DNA of 25,668 nt, taken from positions 1 through 25,668 of the forward strand of contig JAEYOR010000009.1 in assembly GCA_023411615.1 (NCBI GenBank). Direction: 5' to 3'. Position numbers and translations under genes: made by a program. Under the pieces are notes generated by a model, which had not been told where the DNA came from, ran no database searches, and saw only the letters and a list, made by a program, of their open reading frames with translations. Positions 7,251 to 14,119 of this stretch are shown here, piece after piece (the stretch's first letter is position 1; each line of letters opens with the position of its first letter). The stretch comes from Actinomycetes bacterium. GTDB taxonomy: Bacteria > Actinomycetota > Actinomycetes > Actinomycetales > Demequinaceae.

Positions 7251-7480
7251 GCCGCACGTTCACCGCGGTGATCGACCGGCTCGCCGCCGGAGACTCGGTG
7301 CGCACCGCAGCGCGCACCGTGGGGGTGAGTCACGATTTCGCTCAGGCGGTGGCAGCAGAAGGCGAACGCCTTGGGCTCGTTATTGCCGCCGACGCCGCGT
7401 GCGGCACGTGCGTCCCCTCCTCCTCCCCCGCCTGCGCCGGATGTCCTTTTGGCACGCGAGGAGCTCGCGACCCTCGATAG
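7247..7480 (+). CDS. FeoC-like small Cys-rich winged-helix protein
   Basis: A 77-residue protein. Residues 5-45 look like a helix-turn-helix (SVRTAARTVGVSHDF), followed by four cysteines, C52-x2-C55-x7-C63-x2-C66. This resembles FeoC, which combines a winged helix with an Fe-S-type Cys cluster and controls FeoB levels or activity; the Cys spacing differs from the enterobacterial form, so the assignment rests on context and layout. The GTG at 7247 overlaps the feoB stop in GTGA. Its TAG stop supplies the first bases of the -10-like TAGGCT proposed for maf. Confidence 0.72.
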   Translation: MSRTFTAVIDRLAAGDSVRTAARTVGVSHDFAQAVAAEGERLGLVIAADAACGTCVPSSSPACAGCPFGTRGARDPR

Positions 7481-7483
7481 GCT
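7478..7483 (+). promoter_or_regulatory. Predicted -10 element of maf (leaderless)
   Basis: TAGGCT begins at the stop codon of the FeoC-like gene and lies 7 nt before the GTG at 7491. It would allow maf to be transcribed independently of iron-regulated feo. Confidence 0.45.
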
Positions 7484-7490
7484 CGCCACC

Positions 7491-8159
7491 GTGCCGATCC
7501 CCTTCATCCTTGCGTCCCGTTCGCCCGCTCGCCTTGCCACCTTGCGTTCAGCAGGCATCGAACCGGCAGTGCATATCAGCGATGTGGATGAAGATGCGGT
7601 CCTCGCGGCAGCGGCCGACACGTTCCCGCTTGAGAGGGGACGGGACCTCACCCCGGCCGACGCTGTCCTTGAGTTGGCGCGCGCCAAGGCTGAGGCCGTG
7701 GTTGAGCTTCGCGAAGAGACCGAAGCGATTGTGCTCGGTTGCGATTCGATGCTGGAACTCGCAGGCGAGATTCACGGCAAGCCCCACAACGCGGAGGCGG
7801 CACGCAAGCGCTGGCGCCTGATGCGCGGGCGCACAGGTGTGCTCCACACGGGCCACTGGCTCATTCGGATTCGGCCCGATGCGGGCGGCGCGATCTATAG
7901 CGGCGTGGGCGGAACGGGCTCCACCGTGGTGCATTTTGCCGATATCGATGACTACGAGATCGATGCCTACGTGGCAACCGGTGAGCCTCTGCACGTCGCG
8001 GGCGCGTTCACCGTGGACGGCCTTGGCGGCCCATTTGTCGACAAGATCGAAGGCGATCACCACAACGTCGTTGGGGTCAGCCTGCCCCTCGTTCGCGAGC
8101 TTCTCAGCGAGGTCGGCCTGCGCATTCCTGATGTCTGGCAACCGCGCGGCGCGCTGTGA
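7491..8159 (+). CDS. maf: Maf/Ham1-like nucleoside triphosphate pyrophosphatase
   Basis: A 222-residue Maf protein. The family hydrolyses non-canonical or excess nucleoside triphosphates to monophosphates plus pyrophosphate. It begins with PFILASRSPARLATL, the S-R-S-P-x-R phosphate-binding motif. GCDSM carries the metal-binding Asp, followed by GKP, the Tyr/Gly-Glu-Pro block YVATGEPLHVAGAF and the C-terminal IEGDHHNVVGVSLP. The GCDSM form differs from the GADTVV of dTTP/UTP-type Maf, so the substrate is left open. The frame is open from 7371, but the GTG at 7491 matches the family's N-terminus and has TAGGCT 7 nt upstream. Carboxylase genes flank maf in many actinobacteria. Confidence 0.9.
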   Translation: MPIPFILASRSPARLATLRSAGIEPAVHISDVDEDAVLAAAADTFPLERGRDLTPADAVLELARAKAEAVVELREETEAIVLGCDSMLELAGEIHGKPHNAEAARKRWRLMRGRTGVLHTGHWLIRIRPDAGGAIYSGVGGTGSTVVHFADIDDYEIDAYVATGEPLHVAGAFTVDGLGGPFVDKIEGDHHNVVGVSLPLVRELLSEVGLRIPDVWQPRGAL

Positions 8160-8160
8160 T

Positions 8161-8177
8161 TTGTGGCGACCCCACAA
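8161..8177. terminator. Hairpin just after maf
   Basis: TTGTGG (8161-8166) and CCACAA (8172-8177) form a 6-bp stem with a 5-nt loop, starting 1 nt past the maf stop. There is no T-run, so termination is a guess based on position. Confidence 0.35.
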
Positions 8178-8192
8178 CCTACGCCCGCGTAA

Positions 8193-8231
8193 CCTACGGT
8201 AGGCCCGCTATTTTTGGAGGAATCCTCTAAA
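8193..8231. promoter_or_regulatory. Two palindromes upstream of the carboxylase alpha gene
   Basis: CCTAC-G-GTAGG (8193-8203) is a perfect 11-bp palindrome. TTTGGAGGAATCCTCTAAA (8213-8231) is a 19-bp palindrome with one G/T pair and a central A. Their centres are 24 bp apart. AACCTACG also occurs twice in direct orientation, at 8176-8183 and 8191-8198. They look like operator sites in the 164-bp gap before the gene at 8324; the binding protein is unknown. A further weak hairpin (TGAGCC/GGCTCA) is at 8272-8290. Confidence 0.5.
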
Positions 8232-8310
8232 CGGACCGGGAACTGCTGTACGGCGTAACAAATCCGCGCCGTGAGCCCTCGCCCGGCTCAGGTGCACACC
8301 CGCACCGGGG

Positions 8311-8316
8311 TAGGTT
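8311..8316 (+). promoter_or_regulatory. Predicted -10 element of the carboxylase alpha gene (leaderless)
   Basis: TAGGTT lies 7 nt before the GTG at 8324, and no clear Shine-Dalgarno is present. Confidence 0.45.
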
Positions 8317-8323
8317 GGGCGTC

Positions 8324-10111
8324 GTGCCTGCGTTCACTTCGGTCCTCGTTGCCAACCGTGGCGAGATCGCCGTCCGCGTGATCCGCGCCTGCCAAGACGC
8401 GTCATTGCGTTCGATCGCCGTCTATGCGGACCCTGACCGCGATGCCCCTCATGTGGCGCTCGCCGATGAGGCGTATGCGCTGGGTGGCTCCACTGCACGA
8501 GAGTCGTACCTCGACATCTCGAAGATTCTTGACGTGGCCCGCCGTGCTGGCGCGGAGGCGATTCACCCCGGCTACGGTTTCCTTTCGGAGAACGCCGAGT
8601 TCGCTCAAGCCGTCATCGATGCAGGACTCGTGTGGATTGGCCCCCCGCCATCGGCAATCGAGTCACTCGGCGACAAGGTGAGTGCTCGCCACATCGCCCA
8701 GCGTGCGGGCGCGCCACTCGTGCCCGGCACCCCCGATCCTGTCGCCTCGGCCGACGAGGTGATCGCCTTCGCAGACGAGCACGGCCTTCCCGTCGCCATC
8801 AAGGCAGCCTTTGGCGGCGGCGGGCGCGGCCTCAAGGTGGCCCGCACCCGCGACGAGATCCCCGAACTCTTCGAGTCCGCTACGCGTGAGGCCGTTGCTG
8901 CATTCGGCCGTGGCGAGTGCTTCGTTGAGCGCTTCCTCGACAAGCCCCGTCACGTCGAAACGCAGTGCCTCGCGGACACCCACGGCAATGTCGTTGTCGT
9001 CTCCACGCGCGACTGCTCGCTCCAGCGTCGGCACCAAAAGCTCGTCGAGGAGGCCCCGGCGCCGTTCCTCACCGCTGAGCAGAACGCACGCCTCGTTGAG
9101 GCGAGCAAGGCGATCATGCGCGAGGCGGGTTACGAGGGGGCCGGCACGTGCGAGTTCCTCGTGGGCGTTGACGGCACCATCTCCTTCCTTGAAGTGAACA
9201 CGCGACTCCAGGTGGAGCACCCGGTCACGGAAGAAGTGACCGGCATGGACCTCGTACGCGAGCAGTTCCGCATCGCGGCGGGTGAGCCGGTGTCGCAACT
9301 CGAGCCAGTTGTCCGCGGTCACTCCTTTGAGTTCCGCATCAATGGCGAGGACCCGGCTCAGAACTTCATGCCCGCACCCGGCACCATTACAAAGTTGCGC
9401 TTGCCGAGCGGCCCGGGTGTGCGTGTCGACGCAGGCGTGCGCGAGGGCGACACCGTATCCGGCAACTTCGATTCGATGGTCGCCAAGCTCATCGTCACCG
9501 GTTCCACGCGAACCGAGGCGCTCCAGCGGGCGCGCCGGGCCCTGCGCGAGATGGAGGTCGAGGGCATCCCTACGGTGCTGCCTTTCCACCGTGCTGTGGT
9601 GGATGCCGAGGCGTTCGCTGCCGAGTCCGGTGACATGCAGGTGTACACCACGTGGATTGAGACCGAGTTTGCGGACACTGTCAAGGAACTTGGCGGCGGC
9701 AGCGCGGGCGGTGGCGATGCAGCGGACGACGCCGGGGCAACCGAGCGCGTCATCGTTGAGGTGGGAGGCAAGCGCCTCGAGGTCGTTCTGCCTGCTGCTC
9801 TCGCTCAGGCCGGTCGCGCCCGCGCACGAGCAGGCGTGCCGCAGCGGCGCAACACCCGCAAGGCTGGTGCGCCGCGGGCCGCCTCGGGTAACACTCTCTC
9901 TTCGCCCATGCAGGGCACGATCGTCAAGGTTGCTGTCACGGAAGGTGATGCCGTCGCCGAGGGTGACCTCATCGTCGTCCTCGAGGCGATGAAGATGGAG
10001 CAGCCACTCACCGCTCACCGCGCGGGAGTGGTCGCCAAACTGTCCGCTTCCGTGGGTGGCGCCGTCACGGCAGGCGCCGTCATCTGCGACATCATCGACG
10101 GCGACGACTAG
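8324..10111 (+). CDS. accA: Acyl-CoA carboxylase alpha subunit (biotin carboxylase plus BCCP)
   Basis: A 595-residue fused biotin carboxylase and biotin carboxyl carrier protein, the AccA3/PccA type. It carboxylates its own biotin using ATP and bicarbonate, then serves the beta subunit at 2680. The biotin carboxylase part starts FTSVLVANRGEIAVRVIRAC, followed by HPGYGFLSE, the ATP-grasp glycine loop AAFGGGGRGLK and the catalytic EVNTRLQVEHPVTE. A Gly/Ala/Arg-rich linker spans about residues 450-520. The BCCP domain has EAMKM, with the biotinylated lysine at residue 557. The GTG at 8324 gives the family's normal N-terminus; TTG at 8315 is in frame but less likely. The stop overlaps that of the convergent lpdA-like gene. 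Confidence 0.95.
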   Translation: MPAFTSVLVANRGEIAVRVIRACQDASLRSIAVYADPDRDAPHVALADEAYALGGSTARESYLDISKILDVARRAGAEAIHPGYGFLSENAEFAQAVIDAGLVWIGPPPSAIESLGDKVSARHIAQRAGAPLVPGTPDPVASADEVIAFADEHGLPVAIKAAFGGGGRGLKVARTRDEIPELFESATREAVAAFGRGECFVERFLDKPRHVETQCLADTHGNVVVVSTRDCSLQRRHQKLVEEAPAPFLTAEQNARLVEASKAIMREAGYEGAGTCEFLVGVDGTISFLEVNTRLQVEHPVTEEVTGMDLVREQFRIAAGEPVSQLEPVVRGHSFEFRINGEDPAQNFMPAPGTITKLRLPSGPGVRVDAGVREGDTVSGNFDSMVAKLIVTGSTRTEALQRARRALREMEVEGIPTVLPFHRAVVDAEAFAAESGDMQVYTTWIETEFADTVKELGGGSAGGGDAADDAGATERVIVEVGGKRLEVVLPAALAQAGRARARAGVPQRRNTRKAGAPRAASGNTLSSPMQGTIVKVAVTEGDAVAEGDLIVVLEAMKMEQPLTAHRAGVVAKLSASVGGAVTAGAVICDIIDGDD

Positions 10112-11505
10112 CGCGCTTCGCGCTCCGTGATGCGGTGGAGAGTGCGTGCCGCCTCCGCGATAGTGCCGGCAAGCGAGGGATAGACCGTGAAAGCCGATGC
10201 AACGTCGTCCACCGTGAGGTGATGCGTCACCGCCAACGTCAACGGGAAGATGTGTTCACCGGCGCGCGGTCCCACCACCACCGCACCAAGCACTTGGCCC
10301 GTCACCGTGTGGCCAAAGATCTTGACGAAGCCCGCCTCAATACCGAGCATCTTGGCGCGCGGATTGCGCGCGAGATCGAGGCGTGACACCTCATAGAAGA
10401 TGCCCCGACGCTTCAGGTCCGCCTCGGATGCGCCAACCGAGGCGATCTCGGGCACGGTGAACACATTCGTCGCCACGGTGTTGAGTTCGATGGGAGCGAC
10501 CCCGTCCCCCAAGGCGTGTGCGACCGCGATGCGCCCTTGCGCCGCTGCGACCGAGGCGAGCGGAAGCACGCCGGTACAGTCTCCTGCGGCGTAAATGCCG
10601 CGGACGTTTGTGCGGGACACCCGGTCCACCTCAATAAACCCCTGGGGCGTGAGGCCAACACCCGCGCTTTCAAGACCAAGCCCGTCGGTGTTGGGGATTG
10701 AGCCCACCGCCATGAGGCAGTGCGAGGCCTCCACCACGGCGCCGTCGGTGAGCGTCACCCGCACACCGTCGCCGGTGTTGACCACCCGCGCGGCACGCGT
10801 CCCGCCAATCACTGTCATCCCCCGGCCTGCGAACTCGTGTTGGACGTACTCGGCAGCCTCGGGATCCTCCCGGGCAAGCACCCGGTCCCCCGAGGAGATG
10901 AGCGTCACCTCCGCGCCGAGGGTCCGATAAGCACCCGCGAACTCCGCCCCCGTCACGCCCGAACCGACCACTACGAGGTGGGTGGGCAGATGATCGAGGC
11001 CGTAAAGCTGAGTCCATGTGAGGATGCGCTTCCCGTCGGGCTCGCAACCGGGCACCACTCGCGGCCGCGCCCCTACAGAGATGAGGATGTTGTGGGCCGC
11101 GACGCGTTCCTCCCCCACCACCACAGCGTCGGCGCCGTCAAGCCGCGCGTGCCCGTGAACGATGCGCACGCCGCTGCGCTCCAAACGGGCCGTGATGTCA
11201 CCGCTCTGCTTGCGCACCAACTCGCTTACGCGCGCGTTGACGGCGCGCAGGTCAACGGTGTGGTGCCCCGCACCAGACGTTGCCTCGCCGTGTTCACCCC
11301 GAATGCCGAGTTGAGGGGCGCGATCGGCAATGGTCAACCATTCCGCCGTCGCGATGACCGTCTTGGACGGGACCACATCCGTCAGCACTGCATTCCCGCC
11401 CACACCGTGTCGCTCAATCAGCGTGACGTCCGCACCCAACGATGCCGCAACGAGGGCGGCTTCATAGCCTCCCGGTCCACCACCAATAATCGCGAGGCTC
11501 GTCAT
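10108..11505 (-). CDS. lpdA: LpdA-like flavoprotein, probable NAD(P)H quinone reductase
   Basis: A 465-residue pyridine nucleotide-disulfide oxidoreductase family flavoprotein. The FAD site is AIIGGGPGGYEAAL at the N-terminus, the NAD(P) site is VVVGSGVTGAEFA, and the second FAD block is GIYAAGDCTG. The redox-active disulfide is missing: where dihydrolipoamide dehydrogenase has C-x4-C before PSK, this protein has Ala39 and Val44 (GGNAVLTDVVPSK). The C-terminal His-Glu pair is also replaced (YPSLAG for HPTLSE). It therefore cannot be a lipoamide dehydrogenase; M. tuberculosis LpdA (Rv3303c), a quinone reductase, is the best analogue. ATG at 11505 was preferred, with ATG at 11514 close behind. 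It is divergent from the nucleoside phosphorylase gene. Confidence 0.85.
   Translation of the reverse strand: MTSLAIIGGGPGGYEAALVAASLGADVTLIERHGVGGNAVLTDVVPSKTVIATAEWLTIADRAPQLGIRGEHGEATSGAGHHTVDLRAVNARVSELVRKQSGDITARLERSGVRIVHGHARLDGADAVVVGEERVAAHNILISVGARPRVVPGCEPDGKRILTWTQLYGLDHLPTHLVVVGSGVTGAEFAGAYRTLGAEVTLISSGDRVLAREDPEAAEYVQHEFAGRGMTVIGGTRAARVVNTGDGVRVTLTDGAVVEASHCLMAVGSIPNTDGLGLESAGVGLTPQGFIEVDRVSRTNVRGIYAAGDCTGVLPLASVAAAQGRIAVAHALGDGVAPIELNTVATNVFTVPEIASVGASEADLKRRGIFYEVSRLDLARNPRAKMLGIEAGFVKIFGHTVTGQVLGAVVVGPRAGEHIFPLTLAVTHHLTVDDVASAFTVYPSLAGTIAEAARTLHRITEREAR
10110..10124. terminator. Hairpin at the accA/lpdA convergent junction
   Basis: AGCGCG (10110-10115) and CGCGCT (10119-10124) form a 6-bp stem with a CTT loop. 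It starts inside the shared CTAG stop (10108-10111) and lies within the last codons of the leftward gene. It could act on both strands; no T-run is present. Confidence 0.35.
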
Positions 11506-11594
11506 AGTGACCATGGTCCCAGATGGCCGTGGGACGGTCGCGTCGAGGCGCCGCATCCGGTGGCGGTCAGCATGTATCGCGGGCTAGACGGGAT

Positions 11595-11600
11595 TACCCT
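11595..11600 (+). promoter_or_regulatory. Predicted -10 element of the PNP-mutase operon (leaderless)
   Basis: TACCCT is followed by a 6-nt spacer and the ATG at 11607. The AAGG in the spacer is 1 nt from the ATG and too close to be a ribosome binding site. Confidence 0.55.
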
Positions 11601-11606
11601 CAAGGT

Positions 11607-12407
11607 ATGACTGCCCACGAACTCGCGGCCGAGGCCGCCACGGTGATCGCCGCTCGCACCGGCGTTACATCCCACGACATTGCCCTCATCCTCGGTTCCG
11701 GTTGGGGCGGTGCCGCCGAGCTTCTCGGAGAAGAGGTCGCCTCGGTTGAAGCAGGCGATATCCCCGGCTTCACGGGGCACACAGTGGCGGGCCACCACTC
11801 GACGTTCCGATCAGTACTCACACCCAATGGCAGCCGCGTCCTCGTGCTCGGCGCACGCCAGCACTTCTATCAGTCACGCGACGCCGCCCGGGTGGCTCAC
11901 GCGGTCCGCATGGCCGCGGCAGCTGGGTGCTCAACCTTGGTCGTGACAAACGGTTGCGGCTCCACGCGCCCTGAGGTTGGCCCCGGCTCCGTGGTCCTCA
12001 TCAGCGACCACCTCAACTTCACTGGGGCCACGCCACTTGAAGGCGCCACCTTTGTGCCGATGTCGGATGCCTACTCACCGCGCCTGCGCGACATCGCCCG
12101 GAGCATTGACGCCACCCTTGGTGAAGGTGTGTACGCCCAATTCCAAGGCCCGCAATATGAGACACCTGCCGAAGTTCGCATGGCGACGATTCTTGGCGCT
12201 GACCTCGTTGGCATGTCGACCGCCCTTGAAGTGATCGCCGCGCGTGAAGCCGGACTTGAGGTGCTTGGCCTGTCGCTCGTCACCAACCTGGGCGCCGGCA
12301 TCGGCACCGATGAGCTCAACCACCAAGAGGTGCTCGATGCGGGCGCTGCCGCCGCTCCCCGTATCTCACGCCTCCTCGCCGACATCGTCAAGGCGATCCC
12401 GGTATGA
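11607..12407 (+). CDS. punA: Purine nucleoside phosphorylase (trimeric type)
   Basis: A 266-residue class II purine nucleoside phosphorylase. It cleaves inosine, guanosine and their deoxy forms with phosphate to the base and (deoxy)ribose-1-phosphate. Typical blocks are LILGSGWGG (28-34), GARQHFY with Arg84 and His86, VTNGCGS (113-119), ISDHLNFTG (132-140), GPQYETPAE with the purine-site Glu185, GADLVGMSTALEV (197-209) and TNLGAGI with Asn227. Both base-contacting residues of the trimeric family are kept, so preference for 6-oxopurines is likely. The ATG at 11607 follows a leaderless promoter. The stop overlaps the hexomutase start in ATGA, tying it to further use of the sugar phosphate. Confidence 0.93.
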   Translation: MTAHELAAEAATVIAARTGVTSHDIALILGSGWGGAAELLGEEVASVEAGDIPGFTGHTVAGHHSTFRSVLTPNGSRVLVLGARQHFYQSRDAARVAHAVRMAAAAGCSTLVVTNGCGSTRPEVGPGSVVLISDHLNFTGATPLEGATFVPMSDAYSPRLRDIARSIDATLGEGVYAQFQGPQYETPAEVRMATILGADLVGMSTALEVIAAREAGLEVLGLSLVTNLGAGIGTDELNHQEVLDAGAAAAPRISRLLADIVKAIPV

Positions 12408-14119
12408 ATGCCGAGTCGATCCAGCGCGCCATAGATCGTGCATCCGCCTGGATGCTCACTGATCCAGACCCGGACACACGGTCTGAGCTTGGCGCGCTGC
12501 TGCGGGAAGCGAGCGCTGAGATTCCCGGCGCCACCGAGCGCGTGGTTGAGATGTTCACCGGGATGCTTGAGTTTGGCACTGCGGGCCTGCGCGGCCCGAT
12601 CGGCCCCGGACCAAATGCGATGAACGCGGTCATGGTGCGCCGCGCGGCCTGGGCGCTCGGCACCCACCTTGTCCGTACCCTCGATGGCGCGGCCGAGGCG
12701 CCCCGCGTCGTCATCGGTTTCGACGCACGGCACAAATCGGATCAGTTTGCTCTCGATTCCGCCCGTGTCCTCACCGCGCTCGGCATCGATGTCACGCTGT
12801 TCCCCGCTCCTCTGCCCACGCCCGTGCTCGCCTATGCCGTGCGCGCGTGGGGCGCCGACGCGGGAGTCCAGGTGACTGCCTCGCACAATCCCGCGAAGGA
12901 CAACGGCTACAAGGTGTACCTGGGTGCGCGCATCACCCCAGACAGCCCTGGGTCGCAACTCGTTGGGCCGCATGACAGCCAGATTCACCACTTGCTTCGC
13001 CACGTTGACGTGGCGGAGATCGAGGTGGCCGACGCGGGTTGGACAGTGCTTGACGCGGGCTTCGAGCGTGAATACATCGAGAAGGTCGCGGCGCTCGTTC
13101 CAGCTCCCGAGGGCGAATTGGCGGCCAGACGCGCAGCGGTACGCATTGTCCTCACCCCCATCCATGGCGTCGGCGATGCGACAGTGCGCGCGGTACTCGG
13201 TGAGGCCGGTTTCACCGATCTCACCACGGTTCCCGAGCAGGCCGAACCGGACCCCGAGTTCCCCACCGTCTACTTCCCCAATCCGGAAGAGCCCGGCGCG
13301 ATGGACCTTGCTCTCAAGCTGGCCGAGACCATGAGCGCCGACGTGGTCATTGCCAATGACCCCGATACCGACCGCTGCGCCGTGGCAACACAGATCGACG
13401 GTGCGTGGCAGATGCTCCACGGCGATGTCGTCGGATCTCTCCTGGGGGAGACGATGGCACGGCGCTTCGAGGGCGCGCCCGGGGCCGTCATCGGGAACTC
13501 GATCGTCTCTTCACGCCAACTTAGTGCGATTGCGACGCGTTATGGCCTCTCCAGCACACAGACGCTGACGGGCTTCAAGTGGATTTCCCGCGCGCCTGGC
13601 CTTGTCTATGGCTACGAAGAAGCGCTCGGCTATTGCGTTGCGCCAGAGCTCGTGCGCGATAAGGACGGGGTATCGACGGCATTGCTCATGGCCGAGTTTG
13701 TCGCCGAGCTGAAGGCTGAGGAACGGACCTTGGCCGACGCCATCGACGATCTCGCGCGCCTTGACGGCGTCTATCTCACTCGACAGGTTTCGGCTCGCTT
13801 TGAGGACCTCAGTGACTTGAGCGCCACGATGGAGCGGCTGCTCGCTTCGCCTCCGAGCACTCTTGGCGGCGAAGCCGTGACTGGTTCGGACGACATGAGC
13901 GCGGGCTTCCGCGGACTGCCGCCCACGACAGGACTGCATCTCGAAACAGCCTCGGGTGCACGGGTCATTGTGCGCCCGTCAGGAACTGAGCCCAAGGTCA
14001 AGGCCTACCTCGAAGTGATCCGGCTTGTCGACTCAGGCGACGTGGCTGGGGCTCGCGCTGCTGCGTCGAGCGCAATGGACGCGCTCGAAGCGGATGTGCG
14101 CACCGCCCTCGGCGTCTAG
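12404..14119 (+). CDS. Phosphohexomutase-family protein, likely phosphopentomutase role
   Basis: A 571-residue alpha-D-phosphohexomutase with all four site motifs: catalytic phosphoserine Ser160 in TASHNP, the magnesium loop D319-P-D321-T-D323-R, the sugar-binding loop GYEEALG (403-409) and the phosphate loop RPSGTEPK (524-531). The length and GYEEALG loop fit the PGM2-like subgroup, which includes human PGM2, a phosphopentomutase. It is coupled to the purine nucleoside phosphorylase by a 4-nt overlap and no classical DeoB is seen, so I infer it converts (deoxy)ribose-1-phosphate to the 5-phosphate. Annotation as phosphomannomutase or phosphoglucomutase (pmmB-like) is the alternative. Its stop shares CTAG (14116-14119) with the convergent UvrA-like gene. 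Confidence 0.88.
   Translation: MNAESIQRAIDRASAWMLTDPDPDTRSELGALLREASAEIPGATERVVEMFTGMLEFGTAGLRGPIGPGPNAMNAVMVRRAAWALGTHLVRTLDGAAEAPRVVIGFDARHKSDQFALDSARVLTALGIDVTLFPAPLPTPVLAYAVRAWGADAGVQVTASHNPAKDNGYKVYLGARITPDSPGSQLVGPHDSQIHHLLRHVDVAEIEVADAGWTVLDAGFEREYIEKVAALVPAPEGELAARRAAVRIVLTPIHGVGDATVRAVLGEAGFTDLTTVPEQAEPDPEFPTVYFPNPEEPGAMDLALKLAETMSADVVIANDPDTDRCAVATQIDGAWQMLHGDVVGSLLGETMARRFEGAPGAVIGNSIVSSRQLSAIATRYGLSSTQTLTGFKWISRAPGLVYGYEEALGYCVAPELVRDKDGVSTALLMAEFVAELKAEERTLADAIDDLARLDGVYLTRQVSARFEDLSDLSATMERLLASPPSTLGGEAVTGSDDMSAGFRGLPPTTGLHLETASGARVIVRPSGTEPKVKAYLEVIRLVDSGDVAGARAAASSAMDALEADVRTALGV

Noticed and set aside
8179..8197. Weak IdeR-like match before the carboxylase alpha gene (leftward strand)
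   Set aside because: Only 12 of 19 positions match and the second half is not symmetrical. The nearby palindromes explain the sequence better.
8663..10018. A 451-codon open frame antisense to the carboxylase alpha gene, and similar long antisense frames at 12071-13420 (-) and 19710-21005 (+)
   Set aside because: They lie opposite clearly conserved genes, have low-complexity Arg/Ser/His-rich content and match no family. Long antisense frames are expected in GC-rich coding DNA.
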